Shown in pieces: positions 1 to 9,233 of a stretch of 64,000 bases of DNA (its first letter is position 1; every line of letters starts with the position of its first letter). The DNA lies in NCBI RefSeq assembly GCF_042650565.1, contig NZ_JBHSBH010000003.1, positions 434,001 to 498,000 of the forward strand. The letters are read 5' to 3'. This stretch comes from Nocardiopsis_B sediminis. Lineage in GTDB: Bacteria > Actinomycetota > Actinomycetes > Streptosporangiales > Streptosporangiaceae. Under the pieces are notes generated by a model, which ran no database searches, was not told the DNA's origin, and worked only from the letters and a program-made list of their open reading frames with translations. A program made the position numbers and the translations under genes.

Positions 1-166
1 ACGCCGAGAACGCGTGAGGGGGATTTGGTCGCCGGGGGTATGCCGCTGTTGTCAGCGGTTGCTGCTGAGGTCACCGCTGGTTCCTCTCATGAAGTCGTGC
101 GAGGCGGGTGGGATGCGGGTGCACGTGGGGCGTGCGCAGGGGGTGCGGTCCGGCCGGGGCGGAGGG

Positions 167-907
167 TCAGGTGCCGCCCGGCAGGTGGGGGTCGAGGCGC
201 GAGTGGAGCTGGTAGCGGTCGGCCCGGTAGGTCGAGCGTGCCAGCTCGACGCAGCGCCCGTTGGCGAAGCTGCGCCGTTGCATGGACAGGACCGGGCTGC
301 CCGGCGGCAGGCCGAGCAGCTTGGCATCGGCGGGTTCGCAGATTCCGGCTTCGATGGTCTGCTCGCCGGAGTCGAGGATGATCCCGAACTCCTCTTCGAG
401 GATCGCGTACAGCGAGCGTTCCGACAGGGAGAACGCGTCCAGGTGGGGGGCGATGGACAGCGGGATGTTCGAGCGCTCCACGGCCATGGGCTCGCCGTCG
501 GCGGTGCGCAGGCGCTCGATGTAGTGGACGGGGGAGCCGGGCGCGATGTCCATCATCCGCGCGGTGCCCCCGCCGGCCGGGGCGATACGGCGGGTGAGGT
601 CGCGGGCGCCGGGGACGTAGCCGCGGGCGCGCATGTCCTCGGTGAAGGACGCCAGGGCCAGCGCCATCTCTATCTTGGGGCGGGCCACGAACGTGCCCTT
701 CCCGGGGACCCGGTAGAGCTTGCCCTCGGCCACCAGCAGGTCGATGGTCTGGCGGACGGTCATCCGCGAGAGGCCGTAGGTGGTGCCGAGCTCGCGTTCG
801 GAGGGCACCGGGTCGTCCACCGACAGGCCGGATTCCACGATCCAGTCGAGCAGCAGGTCCCGAAGCTGCGCGTACTTCGGGACGGGGCTCGCGGGGTCGA
901 TCGCCAT
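167..907 (-). CDS. dasR: GntR/UTRA-family transcriptional regulator, DasR-like
   Basis: This is a 246-residue repressor with an N-terminal winged helix-turn-helix (about residues 8-75, including PSERELGTTYGLSRMTVRQ) and a C-terminal UTRA ligand-binding domain (about 100-235), the HutC/DasR layout. DasR-type proteins sense phosphorylated amino sugars and control chitin and N-acetylglucosamine uptake. The ATG at 907 was chosen because the protein then starts MAIDPASPVPKYAQL, the usual position just before helix 1; longer readings run into the neighbouring gene. It is divergent from the sugar-phosphate and PTS genes, and two overlapping dre-like boxes lie between them, so it probably controls both directions. 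The exact effector is not visible. The 166 bases between its stop and the left edge hold only a small hairpin (43-58). Confidence 0.88.
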   Translation of the reverse strand: MAIDPASPVPKYAQLRDLLLDWIVESGLSVDDPVPSERELGTTYGLSRMTVRQTIDLLVAEGKLYRVPGKGTFVARPKIEMALALASFTEDMRARGYVPGARDLTRRIAPAGGGTARMMDIAPGSPVHYIERLRTADGEPMAVERSNIPLSIAPHLDAFSLSERSLYAILEEEFGIILDSGEQTIEAGICEPADAKLLGLPPGSPVLSMQRRSFANGRCVELARSTYRADRYQLHSRLDPHLPGGT

Positions 908-946
908 GGTGCTCGTGCCTGTTCGGTAGGTGGACATTCTGGTATT

Positions 947-972
947 ACTGGTATAGGCCGGACTAGACCACA
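947..972. promoter_or_regulatory. Two overlapping DasR-type operators (dre-like)
   Basis: In the divergent spacer, ACTGGTATAGGCCGGA (947-962) matches the Streptomyces dre pattern ACTGGTCTAGACCAGT at 12 of 16 positions, and GCCGGACTAGACCACA (957-972) matches at 11 of 16. They share six bases, so two dimers would lie close together on the helix. The site is 39 bases upstream of the regulator start and about 130 upstream of the SIS gene, a natural place for autoregulation and for control of the PTS operon. Confidence 0.65.
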
Positions 973-1099
973 GGCGACGCGGCGTGTCAACAGTCCGGGC
1001 GGCCTGCCCGTCGACCACCCCCCGCCAGGCGATTCCACCGGGTCTCACCGGGCAGGACGCTGCGGCGGCGCGGTACAACCACCGAGGGGAAGAGTCCTC

Positions 1100-2143
1100 A
1101 TGACCACCACGACGAGCGTCATGCGCGCGGAGATCGGGGAGCAGCCGGCGGCGCTGCGCGACACCCTGGACGCGCTGCTGCCGCTGGCCCCCGAGATCGC
1201 CGCCCTGGGCCGGGAGACCCGCCAGGTGCTCTTCATCGCCCGCGGCTCCTCCGACAACGCGGCCGTCTACGGCGGCTACCTGCTCCAGGCGCACGGCGGC
1301 CGGCTGGCCACCCTCGCCTCCCCTTCGATCGCCACCACCTACCGCGCCCGGGTCGACCTCTCCGGGGTCCTCGCGGTCGCCATCTCCCAGTCGGGGCGCA
1401 CCGAGGAGATCGTCGACACCATGGCCTGGGCCGCCGACTGCGGCGCCCGCACGGTCGGCATCACCAACGGCGCGGGCTCGCCGCTGGCCGAGGCCGCCGA
1501 CCTGGCGCTGGTCACGCGCGCCGGCAACGAGTTCGCCGTCCCCGCCACCAAGACCTACACCACCCAGCTCGCCGCCCTGGCGGTCCTGACCCTGGGGCTG
1601 GGCGCCGGCCTCGACCCCGGCGAGCTCGCCGGGCTGCCGGGCGCCATCGACGACGCGCTCGACCGCCACACCGACGCGGTCGACGCGATCGTCGAACGCC
1701 TCGTCGGGGTCAAGGGGGCGGTGGTGTCCGGGCGCGGCCTGGCGTTCTCCACCGCCCTAGAGGCCGCCCTCAAGCTCAAGGAGGCCTGCTACCTGCACGC
1801 CATGGGCCTCTCCTACGCCGACCTGCTGCACGGCCCCATCGCCGTCGTCGACTCCGCGACCCCGGCGATCCTCGTCGCCGCCAACTCCGGGCCGACCCTG
1901 CCCGGCACGGTCGCCCTGGCCGAACGCGTGGTCTCCGCCGGGGCGCCCGCCTACGGCATCGGCGGCGGGAGCGCCCTGGCCGGCGCCTGCGACCTCGCGG
2001 TCCCGGCGCCCGACGTGCCCGAGTGGCTGGCCCCCATCAGCCTGATCGTCCCCGCGCAGCTGATCACCGAGCGGCTCGCCCGGCGCCTCGGCTACAACCC
2101 CGACTCCCCCCGCGGACTGGGCAAGGTCACCCAGACCGGCTAG
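1100..2143 (+). CDS. SIS-domain sugar-phosphate isomerase/deaminase (NagB-II or GlmS-isomerase type)
   Basis: This 347-residue cytoplasmic protein has two SIS domains (about 35-165 and 205-340). It shows the sugar-phosphate loops RGSSDNA and SQSGRTEE and the helix ALKLKEACYLHA followed by LLHGP. The N-terminal EIGEQPAAL stretch is shared with GlmS isomerase domains and with SIS-type glucosamine-6-phosphate deaminases. There is no glutaminase domain, so it is not a full GlmS. With PTS genes downstream and a DasR-like regulator upstream, deamination of GlcN-6-P to Fru-6-P is the most likely reaction; an AgaS-like role is possible. The ATG at 1100 follows the purine-rich AGGGGAAGAG. It heads the PTS operon, with a 65-base gap to EIIB. 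Confidence 0.82.
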   Translation: MTTTTSVMRAEIGEQPAALRDTLDALLPLAPEIAALGRETRQVLFIARGSSDNAAVYGGYLLQAHGGRLATLASPSIATTYRARVDLSGVLAVAISQSGRTEEIVDTMAWAADCGARTVGITNGAGSPLAEAADLALVTRAGNEFAVPATKTYTTQLAALAVLTLGLGAGLDPGELAGLPGAIDDALDRHTDAVDAIVERLVGVKGAVVSGRGLAFSTALEAALKLKEACYLHAMGLSYADLLHGPIAVVDSATPAILVAANSGPTLPGTVALAERVVSAGAPAYGIGGGSALAGACDLAVPAPDVPEWLAPISLIVPAQLITERLARRLGYNPDSPRGLGKVTQTG

Positions 2144-2208
2144 GGAAGCCCTCCGCGCCGCCTAGGCTCGGCATACATTCCCCCGTACTACCACTGGAGG
2201 TTGTGCAC

Positions 2209-2445
2209 ATGGCCGACAAGGCCGCCGCGATCGTCGCCGGGCTGGGCGGCGCGGGCAACATCGAGGACATCGAGGCGTGCATCACCCGGCTGCGGACCGA
2301 GGTGACCGACGCCGGCAGGGTCGACGAGGCGGCGCTGAAGGCCGCCGGCGCTCACGGCGTGCTGATCTCGGGCAACGTCGTCCAGGTCGTGGTCGGCCCC
2401 GAGGCCGACACCCTCACCGACGACATCAACGACCTGCTCGACTGA
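2209..2445 (+). CDS. nagF: PTS EIIB component, glucose/N-acetylglucosamine family
   Basis: This 78-residue single-domain EIIB carries the phospho-cysteine motif ACITRLR (Cys24) and the full short fold ending LTDDINDLLD. EIIB takes phosphate from EIIA and passes it to sugar bound to the EIIC permease. In Streptomyces a free-standing EIIB of this kind (NagF) works with NagE permeases for N-acetylglucosamine; the symbol is given by that analogy. The ATG follows a good ribosome site (TGGAGG). The EIIA gene begins 26 bases after its stop. No EIIC lies in the window, so its membrane partner must be encoded elsewhere. Confidence 0.85.
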   Translation: MADKAAAIVAGLGGAGNIEDIEACITRLRTEVTDAGRVDEAALKAAGAHGVLISGNVVQVVVGPEADTLTDDINDLLD

Positions 2446-2471
2446 CCCCCGCCGCCCCGAGGAGGCCCGCC

Positions 2472-2927
2472 ATGCTCACCGTGCTCTCCCCCGTCCCCGG
2501 CACCGCCGTGGGGCTGGCCCAGGTGCCCGACCCCGTCTTCGCGCAGGCCATGGTGGGACCCGGCGCCGCCGTCGAGCCCGTCCGCGGGCCGATGGAGGCG
2601 GCCGCGCCCATCGGCGGGACGATCCTGAAGCTGCACGCCCACGCGTTCGTCGTCGTCGCACCGGAGGGCCACGGCGTCCTGGTCCACCTGGGCATCGACA
2701 CCGTGAAGCTCGACGGCGCAGGCTTCACGAAGCTCGCCGCCGAAGGCGACCGGGTCGAGGCGGGGACCCCGCTCATCCGGTGGGACCCCGCAGCGGTCGA
2801 AGCCGGCGGGCTCTCCCCGATCGTGCCCGTCATCGCCCTGGACGCCGCCGCGGCGGCCGTCACCGGCGCCGCCGAGGGCCCCATCGCCGCGGGCGGCCCG
2901 CTGTTCACCTGGGCGGTGGGCACGTGA
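2472..2927 (+). CDS. crr: PTS EIIA component, glucose family (Crr)
   Basis: This is a 151-residue soluble EIIA-Glc. The active-site pair is visible: His57 in HAHAF and the phospho-accepting His72 in LVHLGIDTVKL, followed by the usual GDRVEAGTPLI turn. It relays phosphate from HPr to EIIB. It starts at an ATG preceded by GAGGAGG, and its TGA overlaps the GTG of the next gene by 4 bases (GTGA), so the two are probably translationally coupled. Compared with E. coli Crr it lacks the long flexible N-terminal tail, as is common in actinobacteria. Confidence 0.9.
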   Translation: MLTVLSPVPGTAVGLAQVPDPVFAQAMVGPGAAVEPVRGPMEAAAPIGGTILKLHAHAFVVVAPEGHGVLVHLGIDTVKLDGAGFTKLAAEGDRVEAGTPLIRWDPAAVEAGGLSPIVPVIALDAAAAAVTGAAEGPIAAGGPLFTWAVGT

Positions 2928-3586
2928 CCGCCGAGGTGCACCCGCGCGCCGCCCTGTTCGACCTCGACGGCACGCTCATCAACAGCGAACCGCGGTCCAT
3001 GGCCACCTGGTCGCGGCTCCTGGACGCCCACGGCATCCCCCACGACGACACCGTCCTGCACCGCTTCATGGGCCGCCGCGGCGCCGACGTCCTGGCCGAG
3101 GACCCCTCGCTGTTCCCCGGCGTCACCTGGGACGTGCTGGTCGCCGAGATCCAGGAGATCGGCCGCCACCCCGACCTGCCGCCGGTCCTGGACCTGCCCG
3201 AGTCCGCGACGTTCCTGCGCCGCCTGCACGCCGAGGGGACCCCGTTCGGCCTGGTCACCTCGGCGGGCCGCGCCTGGGCCGAGCTGTCGCTGACCCGCCT
3301 GGGCGTCGACGCGCTGTTCAAGGGGCTCGTCACGGCCGGCGACGTCGTCCACGGCAAGCCGCACCCCCAGGGGTACCTGGCGGGGGCCGACCTGCTGGGG
3401 ATCGCCCCCGAGCACATCGTGGTGTTCGAGGACACCCCCGCCGGGATCGAGGCCGGAAAAGCCGCGGGCATGCGTGTCGTCGCCATCACCACCACGCACG
3501 ACAAGGCCAAGCTGAGCGGGGCGGACCTCGTCGTGGACCACCTGACCGAGGTCGACTGGCCCAGGCTCGCCCTGCGCGGCCGGTGA
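2924..3586 (+). CDS. HAD-superfamily sugar phosphatase / beta-phosphoglucomutase-like
   Basis: This 220-residue subfamily IA HAD protein has motif I FDLDGTL (nucleophile Asp13, acid/base Asp15), a helical cap, motif II VTSAG, Lys in HGKPHPQGYL and motif IV FEDTPAGIEAG. Such enzymes dephosphorylate or isomerise sugar phosphates through an aspartyl-phosphate. The GTG start overlaps the stop of the EIIA gene, which ties it to the PTS operon. A plausible role is relief of sugar-phosphate build-up when PTS uptake exceeds catabolism. The substrate cannot be told from sequence. Confidence 0.83.
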   Translation: MTAEVHPRAALFDLDGTLINSEPRSMATWSRLLDAHGIPHDDTVLHRFMGRRGADVLAEDPSLFPGVTWDVLVAEIQEIGRHPDLPPVLDLPESATFLRRLHAEGTPFGLVTSAGRAWAELSLTRLGVDALFKGLVTAGDVVHGKPHPQGYLAGADLLGIAPEHIVVFEDTPAGIEAGKAAGMRVVAITTTHDKAKLSGADLVVDHLTEVDWPRLALRGR

Positions 3587-3588
3587 CA

Positions 3589-3608
3589 CCCCCGGGACCA
3601 CCCGGGGG
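3589..3608 (+). terminator. Intra-operon hairpin before ptsH
   Basis: Directly after the HAD stop codon, CCCCCGGG and CCCGGGGG form a perfect 8-bp stem with the loop ACCA. There is no T-run. It could partly terminate transcription, or set transcript ends so that ptsH-ptsI levels differ from those of the upstream genes. Confidence 0.5.
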
Positions 3609-3640
3609 CCGGAACCAACATGAGAGATGAGGTGCGTCCC

Positions 3641-3898
3641 GTGGCGCAACGCCGGATCACCGTCGGAGCCGAGGTCGGGCTGCACGCCCGCCCCGCGGCC
3701 CTGTTCGTCGAGGCCGCATCCGCGGCGGGCGCAACGGTGACGATCGCCAAGGGCGACGGCGAACCGGTCCCCGCCAAGAGCATCCTCGCGGTGATGGGGC
3801 TGGACGTGCGCCACGGCGACGAAATCGTCATCAGCGCCGACGGAGACGATGCCGAAGCGGTCCTGGACCGCCTGACCGGGATCGTGAACGACGGTTGA
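3641..3898 (+). CDS. ptsH: PTS phosphocarrier protein HPr
   Basis: This is an 85-residue HPr. GTG at 3641 was chosen because it puts the phospho-histidine of GLHARPA exactly at position 15, as in all HPr proteins, and because GATGAGG lies 8 bases upstream. The in-frame ATG at 3620 would add seven residues and has a poorer site. The regulatory serine region AKSILAVMGL is present (Ser47). HPr carries phosphate from Enzyme I to EIIA. In Streptomyces ptsH is separate from ptsI and crr, so this grouped arrangement is compact by comparison. Confidence 0.92.
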   Translation: MAQRRITVGAEVGLHARPAALFVEAASAAGATVTIAKGDGEPVPAKSILAVMGLDVRHGDEIVISADGDDAEAVLDRLTGIVNDG

Positions 3899-3927
3899 CG
3901 GACGCCACCGCCGATGGGAGACAGCCA

Positions 3928-5622
3928 GTGGGAGAGAGCATGGGAGACAAACTGAGCGGCGTCGGGGTCAGTTCCGGCGCCGGCTACGGTCCGGCACTGC
4001 GCCTGACGCGCTCGGTGCCCGACCCGCCGCCGGGCGAGCGCCACGGCGGTGACGCCGACGCCGAGATCCGGCGGGCCGCGTCGGCCATGGAGGAGACCGC
4101 CCAGGACCTCGCCCTGCGCGGCGAGCGCGCCGGCGGGCAGGCGCGCGAGGTCCTCGGCGCCCAAGCGCTGATGGCCCGCGACCCCGCGCTGGCCGACGAC
4201 ATCAAGAAGCGCATCGGCGAGGGCGCCTCCGCCGCCCGCGCCGTCTCCGAGGCCATGGCCGTCTACCGGCAGATGCTCGCCAACGCCGGCGAGTACCTGG
4301 CCGCGCGGGTGGCCGACCTCGACGACGTCCGCGACCGCATCGTCGCGCGGCTGCTGGGCGTCCCCGTGCCCGGCCTCCCCGAGTCCGACACCCCCTACGT
4401 CCTGGTCGCCACCGACCTCGCCCCCGCCGACACCGCCCTCCTCGACCCCGCCCGGGTGGTCGCCTTCATCACCCGTGAAGGCGGCCCCACCAGCCACACC
4501 GCCATCCTCGCCCGCGCCCTCGGCCTTCCGGCGGTGGTGGCCTGCGCCGCCGCCGACGACATCCCCGACGGAACCCCCCTGCTCGTCGACGGCGCGAGCG
4601 GTGCCGTCCTGGTCGACCCCGGGCCCGCCGCGGTCGAGGCCGCCCAGGCCGCTGCCGCCGCCCGCGCCGCCGCCGCGGCCGACAGCGCCGGCCCCGGCCG
4701 CACGGCCGACGGCCACGAGATCCCCCTGCTCGCCAACATCGGCGGCCCCGACGACCTCCCCGCCGCCCTCCAGAACGGCGCCGAGGGCGTCGGGCTCTAC
4801 CGCACGGAGTTCCTGTTCCTGGACCGTGCCGACGCACCGGGCCACGACGAGCAGGTCGCCTCCTACCGGGCGGTGCTCGAGGCGTTCCCCGGCGCCAAGG
4901 TGGTCGTGCGCACCCTGGACTCCGGCGCCGACAAGCCCCTGGCGTTCCTGCCGCCGCCCGGCGCCGAGCCCAACCCGGCCCTGGGCGAGCGCGGGCTGCG
5001 GATGATGCGCCGCTACCCCGAGATGCTGCGGTCCCAGCTCGATGCGCTGGCCGAGGCCGCCCGCGACACCGAGGCCGACCTCCAGGTCATGGCGCCGATG
5101 GTCACGGACGCCGAGGACTCCGAGTGGTTCGCCGCACGTGCGGCCGAGGCCGGGATCGCCTCAGCGGGCATCATGATCGAGGTCCCGGCCGCGGCGCTGC
5201 GCGCCCGCCACCTCGCCGAGTCGGCGGCCTTCTTCAGCATCGGCACCAACGACCTCACCCAGTACACCTGCGCCGCCGACCGCGAGATCGGCGGGCTCAG
5301 CCGGTTCCAGGACCCCTGGCAGCCGGGCGTGCTGGACCTGGTCGCCCTGGCGGCCCGGCACGCCTCCGGCGCCGGCCGCCCGTGCGGGGTGTGCGGCGAG
5401 GCCGCCGCCGACCCCGTGCTGGCCTGCGTGCTCACCGGCCTGGGCGTGACATCGCTCTCCATGGGGGCCACCGCGCTGCCGCTCGTGCGCGCCGCGCTGG
5501 CGCGCACCACGCTGGACCAGTGCCGCGCCGCGTCCGACGCCGCCCTGGCGGCGCGCGGCCCCGGCGACGCCAAGCGCGCCGCCAGAGAGGCGCTGCCCGG
5601 GCTGGCGGACCTGGGGCTGTGA
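3928..5622 (+). CDS. ptsI: PTS Enzyme I, phosphoenolpyruvate-protein phosphotransferase
   Basis: This 564-residue Enzyme I starts the phosphorelay from PEP to HPr. The swivel domain carries the active His190 in GGPTSHTAIL. The C-terminal PEP-binding barrel has RTEFLF, RTLDSGADKPL, GTNDLTQY and the catalytic Cys in CGVCGEAA. GTG at 3928 is preferred because GGGAG stands 7 bases upstream and the active His then falls at 190 (189 in E. coli); the ATG at 3940 is the alternative. It follows ptsH by 29 bases and is the last operon gene, being followed at once by a strong terminator. Confidence 0.93.
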   Translation: MGESMGDKLSGVGVSSGAGYGPALRLTRSVPDPPPGERHGGDADAEIRRAASAMEETAQDLALRGERAGGQAREVLGAQALMARDPALADDIKKRIGEGASAARAVSEAMAVYRQMLANAGEYLAARVADLDDVRDRIVARLLGVPVPGLPESDTPYVLVATDLAPADTALLDPARVVAFITREGGPTSHTAILARALGLPAVVACAAADDIPDGTPLLVDGASGAVLVDPGPAAVEAAQAAAAARAAAAADSAGPGRTADGHEIPLLANIGGPDDLPAALQNGAEGVGLYRTEFLFLDRADAPGHDEQVASYRAVLEAFPGAKVVVRTLDSGADKPLAFLPPPGAEPNPALGERGLRMMRRYPEMLRSQLDALAEAARDTEADLQVMAPMVTDAEDSEWFAARAAEAGIASAGIMIEVPAAALRARHLAESAAFFSIGTNDLTQYTCAADREIGGLSRFQDPWQPGVLDLVALAARHASGAGRPCGVCGEAAADPVLACVLTGLGVTSLSMGATALPLVRAALARTTLDQCRAASDAALAARGPGDAKRAAREALPGLADLGL

Positions 5623-5628
5623 CGTTGT

Positions 5629-5658
5629 GCGGCACGCCGGGCCTTCCCGGCGTGCCGC
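5629..5658 (+). terminator. Terminator of the PTS operon
   Basis: GCGGCACGCCGGG (5629-5641) and CCCGGCGTGCCGC (5646-5658) form a perfect 13-bp stem with the loop CCTT, six bases after the ptsI stop. No T-run follows, as is usual for GC-rich actinobacterial terminators. Confidence 0.8.
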
Positions 5659-5743
5659 GCACCGGCCGCCCGCGGCTATCGTGGGCGCGGTGCCGCCCGC
5701 TCCGGCCCGCGTCCACCACCGCCCCCGTCCCGGAAGCCCCCTC

Positions 5744-7402
<1,659 letters not shown>

Positions 7403-7420
7403 CCGGCCCGGACCCCTGGC

Positions 7421-7813
7421 TCACATCAGGAGCCCCGACGCGTTGAGGTCGTCGAAGATCACCTGATCGACCGGCGAGACGCGCCCGCGGTCGGCGTGCG
7501 ATAGCCACACGACCTCCTCGATCTCGCTGTCGGCTGCGAGGTCGCCCCGGTAGTCGCCGGTGTAGCAGCTCATCCGCACCACCACGCCGTCCGGATGGCC
7601 GTGGGCCTGTGCCTCGTAGGTGCCGAGGAAGGCCACGGTCGCAGGGAGAATGGATACGGCCAATTCCTCCTCGACCTCGCGCAGCAGGGTCTGGACGTCG
7701 CTCTCCCCGCTCTCGCGCTTGCCGCCGGGGATGTAGTAGACGTCCTTGCCGCGGGACCGCGTGCTGAGGATCCGGCCGTTCTCCACGCGTACCCACGCCA
7801 CCTTGTCGATCAC
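7421..7813 (-). CDS. Nudix hydrolase
   Basis: This 130-residue single-domain protein has a complete Nudix box, GGKRESGESDVQTLLREVEEEL, with the Glu residues that bind the metal. The family cleaves nucleoside diphosphates linked to another moiety; the short size and the lack of extra domains suggest a MutT-like nucleotide pyrophosphatase. It starts at GTG 7813. It lies 34 bases downstream of the acyl-CoA dehydrogenase gene on the same strand, so the two may share a transcript. The substrate is not predictable. Confidence 0.82.
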   Translation of the reverse strand: MIDKVAWVRVENGRILSTRSRGKDVYYIPGGKRESGESDVQTLLREVEEELAVSILPATVAFLGTYEAQAHGHPDGVVVRMSCYTGDYRGDLAADSEIEEVVWLSHADRGRVSPVDQVIFDDLNASGLLM

Positions 7814-7847
7814 GGCCGGAAGCCTAGCGCACGCGTCCCGTGGCGGC

Positions 7848-9047
7848 TCATGCGTGGCGGGCGATCTCCCTGCGGGCCAGGGAGCGCAGGTGGACCTCGT
7901 CGGGGCCGTCGAAGATGCGCATCGCGCGGGCGTGGGCGTACATCAGCGCCAGCGGGACGTCGTCGCTCACCCCGGCCCCGCCGTGCACCTGGATGGCGCG
8001 GTCGATGACCTCGACCGCCGCGCGCGGCGCGGCGACCTTAATGGCGGCGATCTCGGTGCGCGCCGCCTTCGCGCCGTGCGTGTCGATCAGCCACGCTGTT
8101 TTGAGCACCAGCAGCCGGGCCTGCTCGATGGCCAGCCGCGACTCCGCGATCTGCTGCTGCACCACGCCCTGGCCGGACAGCGGGCCGCCGAACGCCACCC
8201 GCTCCGCGGCGCGGCGCACCATCAGCTCCAGGGCGCGCTCGGCCATGCCGATGGCGCGCATGCAGTGGTGCACCCGCCCCGGGCCCAGCCGGGCCTGCGC
8301 GATCATGTACCCGTCGCCCTCACCCGCGATGAGCGAGCCGGCCGGCACCCGGACGTCGGTGAACCGCACCTCGCAGTGGCCCTCCTGGTCCTGGTAGCCG
8401 AAGACCGGCAGCGCCCGCACGACCTCCACGCCCGGGGTGTCGCGGGGCACCAGGATCATCGACTGCCGCCGGTGGGGCGGCGCGTCGGGATCGGTCCGGC
8501 CCATGACGATGAAGACCGCGCAACGGGGGTCGGCGGCGCCGCTGATCCACCACTTGCGGCCGTTGATCACATAGTCGCCGCCGTCGCGGACGATCGAGGT
8601 GGCGATGTTCGCGGCGTCCGACGACGCCACATCGGGCTCGGTCATGGCGAAGGACGAGCGGATCCGGCCGTCCAGCAGCGGTTCCAGCCACCGGCTGCGC
8701 TGCTCGGGGGTGCCGAACATGTGCAGCACCTCCATGTTGCCCGTGTCGGGCGCCGAGCAGTTCAGCGCCTGCGGGGCGAGCACCGGGGAGCGGCCGGTGA
8801 GCTCGGCCAGCGGGGCGTAGTCGCTCACGCTGAGGCCGCCCACGTCGGGCAGGAACAGGTTCCACAGGCCGCGCCGGCGCGCCTCGGCCTTGAGGTCCTC
8901 GACCACGGGCGGGACGTCGTGGCTGCCGTGGCCGGCCTCGGCGCGCCACCGCTGGTAGACGGGCTCGGCGGGGTAGACGTGGGCGTCCATGAACTCGTGC
9001 AGTTCGGCCAGGCGGCCCTGTGCCAGGGGGCTGAGTGCGAAGTCCAT
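7848..9047 (-). CDS. Acyl-CoA dehydrogenase (ACAD10/11-like FadE)
   Basis: This 399-residue FAD enzyme has the usual order: helical N-terminal domain, FAD loop FAMTEPDVASSDA, beta domain with GRKWWISGAADPRC, and a C-terminal helical domain ending IFDGPDEVHLRSLARREI. The DGPDEVH ending is typical of the ACAD10/11-like group, which acts on long or 4-hydroxylated acyl-CoAs. It catalyses alpha,beta-desaturation in fatty-acid oxidation, passing electrons to ETF. A 14-bp perfect palindrome 20 bases upstream of the ATG suggests control by a TetR-type fatty-acid regulator. Confidence 0.87.
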   Translation of the reverse strand: MDFALSPLAQGRLAELHEFMDAHVYPAEPVYQRWRAEAGHGSHDVPPVVEDLKAEARRRGLWNLFLPDVGGLSVSDYAPLAELTGRSPVLAPQALNCSAPDTGNMEVLHMFGTPEQRSRWLEPLLDGRIRSSFAMTEPDVASSDAANIATSIVRDGGDYVINGRKWWISGAADPRCAVFIVMGRTDPDAPPHRRQSMILVPRDTPGVEVVRALPVFGYQDQEGHCEVRFTDVRVPAGSLIAGEGDGYMIAQARLGPGRVHHCMRAIGMAERALELMVRRAAERVAFGGPLSGQGVVQQQIAESRLAIEQARLLVLKTAWLIDTHGAKAARTEIAAIKVAAPRAAVEVIDRAIQVHGGAGVSDDVPLALMYAHARAMRIFDGPDEVHLRSLARREIARHA

Positions 9048-9066
9048 GGGCCGAGTATGGCACCCG

Positions 9067-9080
9067 ACCGACCGGTCGGT
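9067..9080. promoter_or_regulatory. Perfect palindrome, TetR-type operator candidate
   Basis: ACCGACCGGTCGGT is a perfect 14-bp inverted repeat, 20 bases upstream of the acyl-CoA dehydrogenase ATG, in the divergent spacer with the HAD gene at 9234. Short GC-rich perfect palindromes of this form are common TetR-family sites in actinobacteria. No TetR gene is adjacent. Confidence 0.5.
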
Positions 9081-9233
9081 ACCGGCGGCGGGGGAGGGGA
9101 ATCGACCGCGGCACGATCACGCGGGGGTTGGGACCGCCCCCGGGCGGGAAGTATCCATCTCCGGCCCAAAAAGCCCCTGGACCAGCGGCGGAGGACCGGA
9201 GAGACGTACCGACGCGACTGGAGGCGATCGCGA

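Noticed and set aside
1..17. Possible end of a plus-strand gene (stop TGA at 15-17)
   Set aside because: Only four codons are visible; nothing supports a real gene end.
14..1099. Upstream extension of the SIS protein to base 14
   Set aside because: It is antisense to the GntR gene and its operator; the real start is ATG 1100 with a ribosome site.
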